Shown here piece by piece: positions 1-8,903 of a stretch of DNA of 45,796 bases (position 1 is its first letter; each line of letters starts with the position of its first letter). The position numbers and the translations under genes are program-made. The notes under the pieces were generated by a model. That model ran no database searches, was not told the DNA's origin, and was given only the letters and a program-made list of their open reading frames with translations. This DNA is from Deltaproteobacteria bacterium (lineage in GTDB: Bacteria; Myxococcota_A; Polyangia; JAAYKL01), in the NCBI GenBank assembly GCA_030621515.1, contig JAUXHN010000009.1, forward strand, positions 1 through 45,796, given 5' to 3'.

Positions 1-665
1 GTCAGGTTCATTCCGGTAATCGGCTGGGCCTCGCGTTGGAATTGCTTTATCGATGCGAAGATATCTCTCGGAGAGATCTCGTTGCTCTTTGCAATTTCCT
101 CCAGGGTTCGGTCGGCCGACACGCCCTTATAGCCAATGCGTTTCAGCTCGGAGATGGACCGGCCCAGGTCGATATTGGTCTTCTTGCTGAAGGCCTTCAG
201 GGAAAGCAACTCGGCGTGACCGAACGGAGGCTCATCATCCTTTCCCTCGATCCAGGAGTCCTTTATCAATTCATTGAGATCGACGAGGTAGCCCAGCGGC
301 GGTATGTGCCATATGGCGCTGACAGTCACGAGAACCGCGATGGCAGACGTAATGAGCAACTCCCGACGGGCGCGGATCCCCTGTGACAACTTGCGACGAA
401 TGTGCCCGAGGAAAGCCTTCCAATTGAAATAGAGGTGCCAACCGCCCAGTGCGATGAACAGTATACTCGCCACGATGTGAATGTTTCCCCAATCGGTCTT
501 GCTCAGCCCCAAAAAACGCCAGTCGACCCAGTACGCGATGCGCCCCTGTGGGACGACATAAAGAACAAGGCCGGTGATCCCCATTATCAGGAACATCCAG
601 GATATTCCGAGGGACGCATATGTCCGCCACTTGATTTTCTTGCCGCCACGTTTTTCTTCGCTCAT
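1..665 (-). CDS. DUF4405/cytochrome b-like membrane protein (partial, runs off window start)
   Basis: Manual reverse-strand translation from ATG at 665: MSEEKRGGKKIKWRTYASLGISWMFLIMGITGLVLYVVPQGRIAYWVDWRFLGLSKTDWGNIHIVASILFIALGGWHLYFNWKAF..., open to base 1. Not in the ORF track because it has no stop inside the window. Confidence 0.8.
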   Translation of the reverse strand, partial: MSEEKRGGKKIKWRTYASLGISWMFLIMGITGLVLYVVPQGRIAYWVDWRFLGLSKTDWGNIHIVASILFIALGGWHLYFNWKAFLGHIRRKLSQGIRARRELLITSAIAVLVTVSAIWHIPPLGYLVDLNELIKDSWIEGKDDEPPFGHAELLSLKAFSKKTNIDLGRSISELKRIGYKGVSADRTLEEIAKSNEISPRDIFASIKQFQREAQPITGMNL

Positions 666-726
666 TGAATTCGCCCTCCAGTGTCGCGGGGTTGTCTGCA
701 ACAACCAACCCTTCTATACCGTAGTT

Positions 727-1731
727 GTGAAAATACTGGGCATAGAATCATCCTGTGACGATACCGCTGCCTCGGTGGTGGAGGACGGTCGCGTTCTCTC
801 GGACGTGATCGCCGGCCAGGCGAACGTGCACAGCCCCTATGGCGGTGTGGTGCCCGAACTGGCCAGCAGAAATCATCTGCTGAACATCATGCCGGTGGTC
901 GACAAGGCCCTGGAGGACGCCGGCGTCGATCTGGACGACATCCAGGGAATCGCCGTCACACGGGGTCCGGGCCTGGTGGGATCCCTGGTGGTTGGTCTTC
1001 AGTTCGCCAAGACCCTGGCCGCCGCGAGGAACCTGCCGTTCGTTGGGGTCAACCACCTGCGGGGGCACCTGCTGGCGGCGCGAATAGAAGGGGATGACTT
1101 GCCGCTCCCGAAGTTCCCCTACATGGCCCTCCTGGCGTCCGGAGGACATACGGGAATATATCTCGTTGAAAATGAAATGGAGATCACGTGCCTCGGCCAG
1201 ACCCGGGACGACGCCGCCGGCGAGGCGTTCGACAAGGTGGCCAGGCTCCTGGGCCTGGGATACCCCGGAGGACCGTTGATCGATAAGATGGCCGAGACGC
1301 AAGGATCGAAGGAACAGTTTCCGCAGTCCTTGCGGCAGCGCAAATCGTTCGAGTTCAGCTTCTCGGGGATAAAGACCTCGGTGGCACAGCGGGTGGCCCA
1401 GATTCCGGGCGGCCCCGACCCGGATCAGGTGCTGGCGATAGTCCGGGGCTTCCAGCAGGCGGTGGTGGAGATTCTGGTCAGGAAGGTCACCCTGGCGGCG
1501 CGCTCAAAGCAGATCTCCACGGTGGTGCTCTCGGGAGGGGTGGCCGCCAACAACGGTCTTCGAAAGCATGCAAGGGAGGTCTGCGATCTCAATGATCTGG
1601 AACTCTTCGCGCCGCCGCCGAAGCGATGCACCGACAACGGATCGATGATCGCGTACGCGGGCTACCTGGCCTTGCAAGCGGGGCTTAGCGACTCACTCGA
1701 TCTGTCGCCCCTGTCGGGGTGGCCCCTTTGA
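727..1731 (+). CDS. tsaD: tRNA N6-adenosine threonylcarbamoyltransferase TsaD
   Basis: KILGIESSCDDTAASVV... and NHLRGHLLAA, ASGGHTGIYLV, LSGGVAANNGLR motifs; likely GTG start at 727 inside ORF 574..1731. Confidence 0.95.
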   Translation: MKILGIESSCDDTAASVVEDGRVLSDVIAGQANVHSPYGGVVPELASRNHLLNIMPVVDKALEDAGVDLDDIQGIAVTRGPGLVGSLVVGLQFAKTLAAARNLPFVGVNHLRGHLLAARIEGDDLPLPKFPYMALLASGGHTGIYLVENEMEITCLGQTRDDAAGEAFDKVARLLGLGYPGGPLIDKMAETQGSKEQFPQSLRQRKSFEFSFSGIKTSVAQRVAQIPGGPDPDQVLAIVRGFQQAVVEILVRKVTLAARSKQISTVVLSGGVAANNGLRKHAREVCDLNDLELFAPPPKRCTDNGSMIAYAGYLALQAGLSDSLDLSPLSGWPL

Positions 1732-2141
1732 AAACGCGAACCCTGGGACTGGATGTGGGATCCAAGAGGATCGGCGTCGCCCTGGAGGACGAGCTCGGAA
1801 TAACCGCCCAGCCACTCACCGTCCTGAACGTGGATCAAGGTGATGCGGTCGGAACGATCGGAGATCTGTGCAAGAAGCACCGGGTGGGGACCGTTGTGGT
1901 GGGGCTCCCGCTCTCCATGAGCGGCCAGGACAGGGGTTCGAGCGCTCGAAGGGCGCGGGCACTGGGAGAAAAGATGGAGCAAAGCCTGAAGATCGAGGTG
2001 GTGTTCTGGGACGAGCGGTTCACCACAGTTCAGGCCGAGAAGCTGCTGAAATCCGCCAACGTGAAGAGGGAGAAGAGGAAGGCCGTGATCGACAAGATGG
2101 CTGCGACGCTTATACTGCAAGGATACTTGGATGCCCGCTGA
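1719..2141 (+). CDS. ruvX: Holliday junction resolvase-like RuvX/YqgF
   Basis: TLGLDVGSKRIGVALEDELGITAQPL, VVVGLPLSMSGQDRGSS, FWDERFTT motifs; GTG start overlapping tsaD. Confidence 0.92.
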   Translation: MAPLKTRTLGLDVGSKRIGVALEDELGITAQPLTVLNVDQGDAVGTIGDLCKKHRVGTVVVGLPLSMSGQDRGSSARRARALGEKMEQSLKIEVVFWDERFTTVQAEKLLKSANVKREKRKAVIDKMAATLILQGYLDAR

Positions 2142-3198
2142 GAGCAGACCCATCAGTCGCTGGAAGATCTGGTCTGCCGCGTGGGCTGTCATGCTCATCG
2201 TGGGCGGCCTCGGAACCGCCTACGATCTCCTCTATCGATACCCCGACGCACCCGGCCCGGGCATCGGACGAACATTGAAGGTCGAGATCCCTCCTGGCGT
2301 GGGTCCGGAAAAACTCTCCCGCATCCTGGACGAGAAGGGGATCATCTCGAGCCCCGGCAGGTTCAGACTGTGGCTACGACTTACAGATCGACTGCCGGGC
2401 GTAAAGGCCGGCCTGTTCGCTCTCGAGGACAACATGACCCCTGCGAAGATCCTCTCCGTCATCTCGGGGCGTCCGGAAAACCGAGGCGTGCGGGTGACGA
2501 TTCCCGAGGGCTTCACACTCGGTCGGATCGCGAAGGCACTCGAAGACGCCGGCATCGCAACACAGCAGAGTTTCTTCATCGCGTCGAACGAAGGAAAAAC
2601 CCTCGCCCGGCTCGGTATCCCCGGACCGTCTGCGGAAGGCTTTCTCTTTCCGGACACCTACTTCTTCGAACGAGGGACATCTGCTGAAGATATCGTCGTT
2701 ACGATGCACAAGAACTTCTCCGCGCGATTGCGATCCCTGGATCCTCCTGCCTGCACGGATCTCCTCGAGTTGGTCACCTCGGCCTCCATCGTTCAGGCGG
2801 AGTCGACGGTACTTGACGAAATGCCGATCATCGCCGGCGTGTACCACAACCGCCTGACCGACCCCTCATTCCCATCGCGCCTGCTCCAGGCGGATCCGAC
2901 GGTGGCCTACGGCTGTGAACCGTGGGTGTTGCCGCGCGCACCGTCGTGCTCAGGGTTCATCGGAAAGCTCGCAAGGAAGCACCTCGAAGATCCGGTGAAC
3001 CCGTACAACACCTACCGCCACGCCGGACTGCCCCGGGGGCCCATATGCGCTCCGGGAATCAACGCATTGAAAGCCGCCCTTCACCCGAAGGACGTTCCAT
3101 ACCTCTATTTCGTCGCCGGGAAGGACGGGCGCCACCGTTTCTCCAAAACCCTTCTGGAGCACAACGAGGCCGTCAAACTTTACAGGGAAGGTCGATAA
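2131..3198 (+). CDS. mltG: Endolytic murein transglycosylase MltG
   Basis: N-terminal TM, VEIPPGVGPEKLSRILDEKGIISS, SIVQAESTVLDEMPIIAGVYHNRL, LQADPTVAYG, PYNTYRHAGLPRGPICAPG motifs. Confidence 0.93.
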   Translation: MPAESRPISRWKIWSAAWAVMLIVGGLGTAYDLLYRYPDAPGPGIGRTLKVEIPPGVGPEKLSRILDEKGIISSPGRFRLWLRLTDRLPGVKAGLFALEDNMTPAKILSVISGRPENRGVRVTIPEGFTLGRIAKALEDAGIATQQSFFIASNEGKTLARLGIPGPSAEGFLFPDTYFFERGTSAEDIVVTMHKNFSARLRSLDPPACTDLLELVTSASIVQAESTVLDEMPIIAGVYHNRLTDPSFPSRLLQADPTVAYGCEPWVLPRAPSCSGFIGKLARKHLEDPVNPYNTYRHAGLPRGPICAPGINALKAALHPKDVPYLYFVAGKDGRHRFSKTLLEHNEAVKLYREGR

Positions 3199-3251
3199 CA
3201 AACAATTCTCATAGATGGTATGATCATCTCAACAGATGGAGGTGGGCCAAG

Positions 3252-4586
3252 ATGATCAATTCTAAATACCTTTTGCTGAGCCTGGTGCTGCTCGCGGCGG
3301 TTGCCGTTCTTGGGTGCGACGGAGATTCTCTCAATGCAAGTTTCGATGCATCCACGGACACCGATACCGACACGGACATCGACACGGATATCGACACGGA
3401 CACCGACACGGACACCGACACGGATACGGACACCGACACGGACACCGACACGGACACCGACACGGACACCGACACGGACACCGACACGGACACCGACACA
3501 GACACCGATACGGATACCGATACGGAAACAGACATTGACACCGATACTGTGTGGGCGCTGGTGGGCGACAATCCCATCGACGGATTGGGCAGCAGCGGCG
3601 TGCGGGATCACGACCTGGGAAGCGATGGCACGCAGCCTACGGTGGCCTACGTACAGGAGGCCGGGACCGGGTCGGTTCTTGTTCTGACCTACACCGGAGT
3701 TCCGGTGTGGGCCCCGCTGAACCCGGCGCCCGGCACCGGAGCGGAGACCGTGTCCCTGGCTTTCGATGGCCTCGTGCCCTATGTCCTCTACACCCAGAGC
3801 GCGTTTGCCGACAATGTGCATGTCAAATTCCGCACGGTCGGCCTCTGGCAGGAGTTGGGTCCGCCCGGGTTCAGCTTGCAGTGTATGTCTCACTGGTCCG
3901 CCGCCCTCGCCCTGGACGGCGTCAATCCTCATCTGGTCACCCATGGAGCCGGGGGCTGTGGCATCGGCGTTGAGCACACCTGGTGGAACGGAGCATCCTG
4001 GCAGCAGCATTCCCCCGGGCTGCTCACCATGATGGGTCACGGCTATCCGGACATCCTGTTCACTGACCAGGCCTACATCGCGATTAGTGATAACAGTGTT
4101 CACAGTGTCAAATATTGGGACTCCGTCGCCATCGCCTGGGCAGACCTTGGCTCGCCCCTCAGCATGAACGTCTTCAACGGATCACAAGAGGACATGTCCA
4201 TCGCCGCCGACGGTTTGGGAAACCTGTACGTGGCCTGGGCCGAGAACGATGGCACGGGGCTGTATGAGGTGTATGTCAAGACCTTCCTTGTGGACTGGAC
4301 CCTGGTTGGCGCGGGCAAGGTGAGCGGCCCCGGGAGCGCCGGGTCCCCGTCCATCTCCATCATCGGCGGCATTCCCCTGGTGGCCTATGTTGAGGAAGTG
4401 GGAGGGGTGAATCAGGTGTTCGTCCGGATGTGGAACGGAGCTACATGGCAGCAGTTAGGTCCGGCCCTCAACGAGGACCTTACGGAGTCAGCCTACAAGC
4501 CGGTGATCGTGGGCATCGGCGGCGTGCCCCATGTGGCGTTCCGAGAGGAGGTGGCCGGCGTCCAGCACCTCTACGTGAAGAACTGA
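3252..4586 (+). CDS. Lipoprotein with long (Asp-Thr)n linker and beta-propeller/sialidase-like C-terminal region
   Basis: Signal peptide and lipobox MINSKYLLLSLVLLAAVAVLGC followed by (DT)n, then repeated modules such as VYVKTFLVDWTLVGAGKVSGPG and VFVRMWNGATWQQLGPALN. Confidence 0.8.
   Translation: MINSKYLLLSLVLLAAVAVLGCDGDSLNASFDASTDTDTDTDIDTDIDTDTDTDTDTDTDTDTDTDTDTDTDTDTDTDTDTDTDTDTDTDTETDIDTDTVWALVGDNPIDGLGSSGVRDHDLGSDGTQPTVAYVQEAGTGSVLVLTYTGVPVWAPLNPAPGTGAETVSLAFDGLVPYVLYTQSAFADNVHVKFRTVGLWQELGPPGFSLQCMSHWSAALALDGVNPHLVTHGAGGCGIGVEHTWWNGASWQQHSPGLLTMMGHGYPDILFTDQAYIAISDNSVHSVKYWDSVAIAWADLGSPLSMNVFNGSQEDMSIAADGLGNLYVAWAENDGTGLYEVYVKTFLVDWTLVGAGKVSGPGSAGSPSISIIGGIPLVAYVEEVGGVNQVFVRMWNGATWQQLGPALNEDLTESAYKPVIVGIGGVPHVAFREEVAGVQHLYVKN
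3354..3548 (+). repeat. In-frame hexanucleotide GAY-ACN minisatellite encoding (Asp-Thr)n
   Basis: Continuous gacacg/gacacc/gatacc array read directly. Confidence 0.95.
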
Positions 4587-4649
4587 CTTTTCCCACGTCC
4601 TGTCGCAAGTCATGTTACAATTTCCAAATCAACTAAAAGAGGTGCGATC

Positions 4650-5852
4650 ATGAGAACCACGGGATTAGTCGTTTTTGTCATGGGCATGATGGTGGTTGCT
4701 GTTCACGGGTGCAAAGGAGATTCTATCAACGAAGGTTTCGATGCATCCACGGATACCGATACTGACACCGACACGGATACCGACACGGATACCGACACGG
4801 ATACCGACACGGATACCGACACGGATACCGACACGGATACTGACACCGACACGGATACTGACATCGACATGGATACTGACACCGATACCGATACCGATAC
4901 CGACACGGATACTGACACCGACACGGATACTGACACCGATACGGATACTGACACCGACACGGATACAGATACGGATACTGACACCGATACGGATACTGAC
5001 ACCGACACAGATACAGATACCGACACAGATACAGATCCGTTGTTGCCGGACTATATAGTCACGGGCCTCACGATCCCCACCACGGTGATGATGGGATACA
5101 CCATTGACGCCACGCCAACGGTGCAGAACATCGGCACCGCCGCCGGCACGGTCAATCCTTTGTGGTGCACGCTGATACTATCCACGGACGACAACCCCGA
5201 CACCCCAGGGGACGACTTCTTCCTGATGGGCGCGGGGATGATCATGGTTCCCGGCCCCCTGGCGATAAGCGCGAGTAGCTCCGGCACCCAGAATTTCGAT
5301 ATCTCGCCGTTCCCGGGCAACACCCCTGGAACCTACTATGTGTTTGTGGAAGTCAGCCCGTGGGCGGAACCCGAGCTGGACACGACAAACAACATCTATG
5401 CTCACACGAGCCAGCTTCAGGTAACAGCCTTCACGGGTACGGATGTGACCATCGAAACGTACCCCACCGCCAATGCAGACACCGTCAGGACGAACGTCAC
5501 CGTGTACTTCGATGACGGCATAACCATTGTACCGGGCTTCTGGGGCGCCCAGACCGCCAAGCCGGACGATTACGTCTACTGGGCCGGCCAGCTCCCGGCG
5601 GGCACCTACTTCGTGAAGGTGGGATCATACCTCACCAACGGCTACGGGCCTTATTCCATCATCTACTACACGGGAGTATCGGGGACCTACACCGCGGAGG
5701 CCCCGGGCATGGACCACGACGACGTGGACGCCTACGAGCCCGACGACGACGCGGCGAGCGCGACAACTCTCCTCGACGACGTGCAACAGAACCACACCAT
5801 CACCGATGCGCCGACCAACTACTACGACTGGTTCGAAATCACCGTTATCTGA
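4650..5852 (+). CDS. Lipoprotein with (Asp-Thr)n linker, CARDB-like and PPC-like domains
   Basis: MRTTGLVVFVMGMMVVAVHGC lipobox, long DT array, then LPDYIVTGLTIPTTVMMGYTIDATPTVQNIGTAAG (CARDB-like) and WAGQLPAGTYFVKVGSYLTNGYGPYSIIYY (pre-peptidase C-terminal-like). Confidence 0.8.
   Translation: MRTTGLVVFVMGMMVVAVHGCKGDSINEGFDASTDTDTDTDTDTDTDTDTDTDTDTDTDTDTDTDTDTDTDIDMDTDTDTDTDTDTDTDTDTDTDTDTDTDTDTDTDTDTDTDTDTDTDTDTDTDTDTDPLLPDYIVTGLTIPTTVMMGYTIDATPTVQNIGTAAGTVNPLWCTLILSTDDNPDTPGDDFFLMGAGMIMVPGPLAISASSSGTQNFDISPFPGNTPGTYYVFVEVSPWAEPELDTTNNIYAHTSQLQVTAFTGTDVTIETYPTANADTVRTNVTVYFDDGITIVPGFWGAQTAKPDDYVYWAGQLPAGTYFVKVGSYLTNGYGPYSIIYYTGVSGTYTAEAPGMDHDDVDAYEPDDDAASATTLLDDVQQNHTITDAPTNYYDWFEITVI
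4749..5037 (+). repeat. In-frame hexanucleotide array encoding (Asp-Thr)n
   Basis: gataccgacacggatactgacacc... read directly. Confidence 0.95.
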
Positions 5853-5870
5853 ACACGGAGAAAACAAGCC

Positions 5871-5925
5871 CTACAGAAGCTCGAGTTTGTGCCAGAAGGA
5901 CGGATTCGCGGCAGAGTTGCCTTAG
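5871..5925 (-). pseudogene. Remnant of a metallophosphoesterase 3' end (duplicate of the end of 6715..7518)
   Basis: Reverse strand reads GNSAANPSFWHKLELL*, matching the intact gene's C-terminus AGTAKASFWHRLELL*; DNA ctacagaagctcgagtttgtgccagaaggacg versus ttacagaagttcgagtctgtgccagaaggacg at about 6715. Confidence 0.6.
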
Positions 5926-6106
5926 CCTGCTTAATGCGCCAAATGCCGAAGTAAAATTGTGAAGACCGTGTCCGGATTTGGGCGAGCGGAGGATCGAAGG
6001 AGGCAGGCGCATCCGTCGATGCGTCGACGACTGAGAGTCGAGCACGGCCAAAGACGGCGCGGGATACGCGATTTTACCGGCAGGCTGGCGAATTATGCAG
6101 GTTAGC

Positions 6107-6565
6107 CTACGGATAATACGAAAGGTGACGAGGCCGCGCGAAAACCATCATTGTGCTGCCTATGCCCGGATCACTGTGTTGGTTCGACCGGAGATCATCT
6201 GCCAGTCGTTTGCACTCGCTGAGTTCATCCTGACAAGATGGATTGCACCAGAGTTGAACGTCTTCCAGCATTTGTTTGTACTTATTAACCTTTTTATTAC
6301 ACATGGAGTTGCAAAGAGCTGCGCTCCTCATTTTCAATAATTCCGCATGTAACGAGTGCCGCCTCTGTTTCAAGCAATCATAGGTATCCCGCTGTTGAAC
6401 AACTTTTTGTTCGGGTTCGCACAGTTGTTCAGAGTTGAGGTTGTCATCCCACAAAGGACTATCCGAAGAAACATATCCAAAGAAAAGACCCAACAAACCC
6501 AGATTTATCGCGGCAAGAGCAACTACAATTTTGGTTCCATGTGAGACCATCAAACCTCCTACCAT
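6107..6565 (-). CDS. Hypothetical membrane-anchored Cys-containing protein
   Basis: 152 aa ORF with N-terminal hydrophobic segment (IVVALAAINLGLLGLFFGYV) and several Cys; no recognised family. Confidence 0.5.
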   Translation of the reverse strand: MVGGLMVSHGTKIVVALAAINLGLLGLFFGYVSSDSPLWDDNLNSEQLCEPEQKVVQQRDTYDCLKQRRHSLHAELLKMRSAALCNSMCNKKVNKYKQMLEDVQLWCNPSCQDELSECKRLADDLRSNQHSDPGIGSTMMVFARPRHLSYYP

Positions 6566-6714
6566 AAATGTAACCTCTTTTCCCCGTTATTCAAGGTGTA
6601 CAAACGCTGTAGCCTAGTTGTCGTGCAGGTCAGAGGAAATCCCCTCACTCTTCGAGGGGCCTGCGCGACAATAAATTCGAAGTTGTTTTTAACGAGAAAA
6701 AAAGAACATGAACC

Positions 6715-7518
6715 TTACAGAAGTTCGAGTCTGTGCCAGAAGGACGCCTTCGCGGTGCCGGCGTTCTTGATCTCGATGACGGTGGTCATCAGCTGGCCGC
6801 CGAGGACCCTGTCGGTGGACTTGTGCGAGGAGACGATGAGCGGCACGCCGCCCTTGTTCCACCAGATTCCGTATTCATGTTCGTGGCCGAACAGGGTCAG
6901 CTCGCAGTTTCCCTTGAGCGCTTTCAACAATCGGCCGGAGCCGTTCAGCCTGGTGAACAAGCCATGGGTGAACGGGTGGTGATGCAGGAAAACTATTCTC
7001 GTCTTGCCCTTGTATTTCTGCAGGGATGACCGCAGGGCATCGGCCAGTTTCTTGCTGATGTATCCTCTTGCCGAGATTACCTTGTCCTCCGGATCCCCCG
7101 AGTCGATGCCGAAGTAGACGCACTTGCCGCTCTCCCATACACCGAGCCCGCCGATGCCTTTCGGCTCGCAATCGACTCCCATCCAGCCGGGTCGTTTTTT
7201 GCTCCAGCCCACCGGCTCACCGAGGATCTTGACCCAGTTCTTCCATCCGTCCACGCGCAGAACGTTGCCTTTCCAGGCGTAGTCGTGGTTGCCCGGCACG
7301 AGTAATACCGGGTTTGTCGAAGCGAGTTTGTCGATTACCGCACGCGCCTCGAGCATCTCTTTGCGCTTGGCAGAGTCGGTGATGTCACCCGTGATGATAA
7401 CGACGCTTTTCTTGTAGTGTTTTGCGATGTTCTCGACGATTCGAACGGCCCGATCGCGCTCCTTCTTGCGTCCCCGCAAATGAAGATCACTCAGATGTAT
7501 GATGCGCTGCAACGTCAT
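6715..7518 (-). CDS. Metallophosphoesterase
   Basis: IIHLSDLHLRG, VVIITGDITD, VLLVPGNHD, VFLHHHPF, LTLFGHEHE motifs of the calcineurin-like phosphoesterase fold. Confidence 0.92.
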   Translation of the reverse strand: MTLQRIIHLSDLHLRGRKKERDRAVRIVENIAKHYKKSVVIITGDITDSAKRKEMLEARAVIDKLASTNPVLLVPGNHDYAWKGNVLRVDGWKNWVKILGEPVGWSKKRPGWMGVDCEPKGIGGLGVWESGKCVYFGIDSGDPEDKVISARGYISKKLADALRSSLQKYKGKTRIVFLHHHPFTHGLFTRLNGSGRLLKALKGNCELTLFGHEHEYGIWWNKGGVPLIVSSHKSTDRVLGGQLMTTVIEIKNAGTAKASFWHRLELL

Positions 7519-7530
7519 CCTGCTCTCTTT

Positions 7531-8895
7531 CTACCCCACCAGGGCGATGAGAACTCCCGCGGCCACGGCGGAGCCGATGACCCCCGACACGTTCGGGCCC
7601 ATGGCGTGCATGAGCAGGAAGTTCTTCGGATTGGCGTCCAGACCCACCTTGTTTACTACCCGCGCTGCCATGGGAACGGCCGAAACCCCGGCGGCGCCGA
7701 TGAGCGGGTTGATGGGGTTTTTGGAGATCAGGTTCATCAGCTTGGCGAGCAGCACACCCGTGGCGGTCCCTATGGAGAACGCGACGGCGCCGAGGGCCAG
7801 GATTCCCAGGGTCTCCGCCGACAGGAACTTGTCCGCCATCAGCTTTCCCCCAACCGCCAGCCCCAGAAGGATGGTGACGATGTTGATGAGTTCGTTTTGG
7901 ATGGTCTTGCTCAGGCGCTCCACCACGCCCGACTCCTTGACCAGGTTGCCGAACATGAGACAGCCTATGAGCGGTGTCGCGTCGGGGATCAGCAATATAC
8001 ACAGGAAGAGCACAATCAGGGGGAAGAAGATCTTCTCCAGCTTGCCCACCTTCCTGAGCTGCGCCATCTTGATCCTGCGCTCCCTCTCCGTTGTCAAGAG
8101 CTTCATGATCGGCGGCTGGATGATGGGCACCAGAGCCATGTAGGAGTACGCCGCCACCGCGATGGCGCCTAGCAGGTCCGGAGCGAGCCTGCTCGCTACA
8201 AAGATCGCCGTGGGTCCGTCCGCGCCGCCGATGATCCCGATTGCCGCCGCGTCCTTGAGGCTGAAAGAGATAGCTCCCCCGGTGAGATCCGAGAGCATGA
8301 GCGCGCCGAGCAGGGTCGCAAAGATCCCGAACTGTGCGGCGGCGCCGAGCAGGGCCGTCTTGGGATTGGCCAGCAGGGGCCCGAAGTCGGTCATGGCGCC
8401 CACGCCCATGAAGATGAGCAGCGGGAACACGCCGTTGGAGATGCCCATGTTGTAGATGATACCCAGGAACCCATCCGGGTCGGCGATGCCTGCCACCGGG
8501 ATATTGGCCAATATGCCGCCGAACCCGATGGGCAGAAGGAGCAGCGGTTCGAACCCTTTTGAGATGGCCAGGTAGATGAGCAGGAGTCCGATCAGGATCA
8601 TGACGATCTGTCCCACGCCGGTCGGCAATATGGCGCCGTCCCTCTCCTCCTCCTCCATCGGAGTGGCCTCTTTGAAGAGCGCCGCGAAGCCGTCGATGAA
8701 GTTCTTGAGGCCGGTGTTCTCGCTCAGCCTGTCGAAAGTGGATTCACTGCCTTCGTCGGAATCCGCGAGGGGCCTGGGCGAGGGAGAAACGCCCATGCCC
8801 AGGGAGAAGAGCGCGGCAAGGATGATCCCGAACGTCAACCACCACATTCCATCGACCCTGCCGATCGGCCTGTATTTGATTTTTTTTTCCGCCAT
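7531..8895 (-). CDS. oadB: Sodium ion-translocating decarboxylase subunit beta (OadB family)
   Basis: [101 protein letters not shown]. Confidence 0.95.
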   Translation of the reverse strand: MAEKKIKYRPIGRVDGMWWLTFGIILAALFSLGMGVSPSPRPLADSDEGSESTFDRLSENTGLKNFIDGFAALFKEATPMEEEERDGAILPTGVGQIVMILIGLLLIYLAISKGFEPLLLLPIGFGGILANIPVAGIADPDGFLGIIYNMGISNGVFPLLIFMGVGAMTDFGPLLANPKTALLGAAAQFGIFATLLGALMLSDLTGGAISFSLKDAAAIGIIGGADGPTAIFVASRLAPDLLGAIAVAAYSYMALVPIIQPPIMKLLTTERERRIKMAQLRKVGKLEKIFFPLIVLFLCILLIPDATPLIGCLMFGNLVKESGVVERLSKTIQNELINIVTILLGLAVGGKLMADKFLSAETLGILALGAVAFSIGTATGVLLAKLMNLISKNPINPLIGAAGVSAVPMAARVVNKVGLDANPKNFLLMHAMGPNVSGVIGSAVAAGVLIALVG

Positions 8896-8903
8896 CCGTC
8901 TCT

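Noticed and set aside
3224-3577. Minus-strand ORFs encoding VSVSVSVS arrays (also 4703-5026 and 15006-15557)
   Set aside because: Antisense shadows of the (DT)n arrays; the plus-strand genes have lipoboxes and recognisable downstream domains.
3354-5037. Possible CRISPR array
   Set aside because: Contiguous hexamer repeats with no unique spacers, in frame inside lipoprotein genes; no cas genes.
6641-6659. CCCCTC-N7-GAGGGG hairpin as intrinsic terminator
   Set aside because: Stable short hairpin but no U-tract on either strand, so not called as a terminator.
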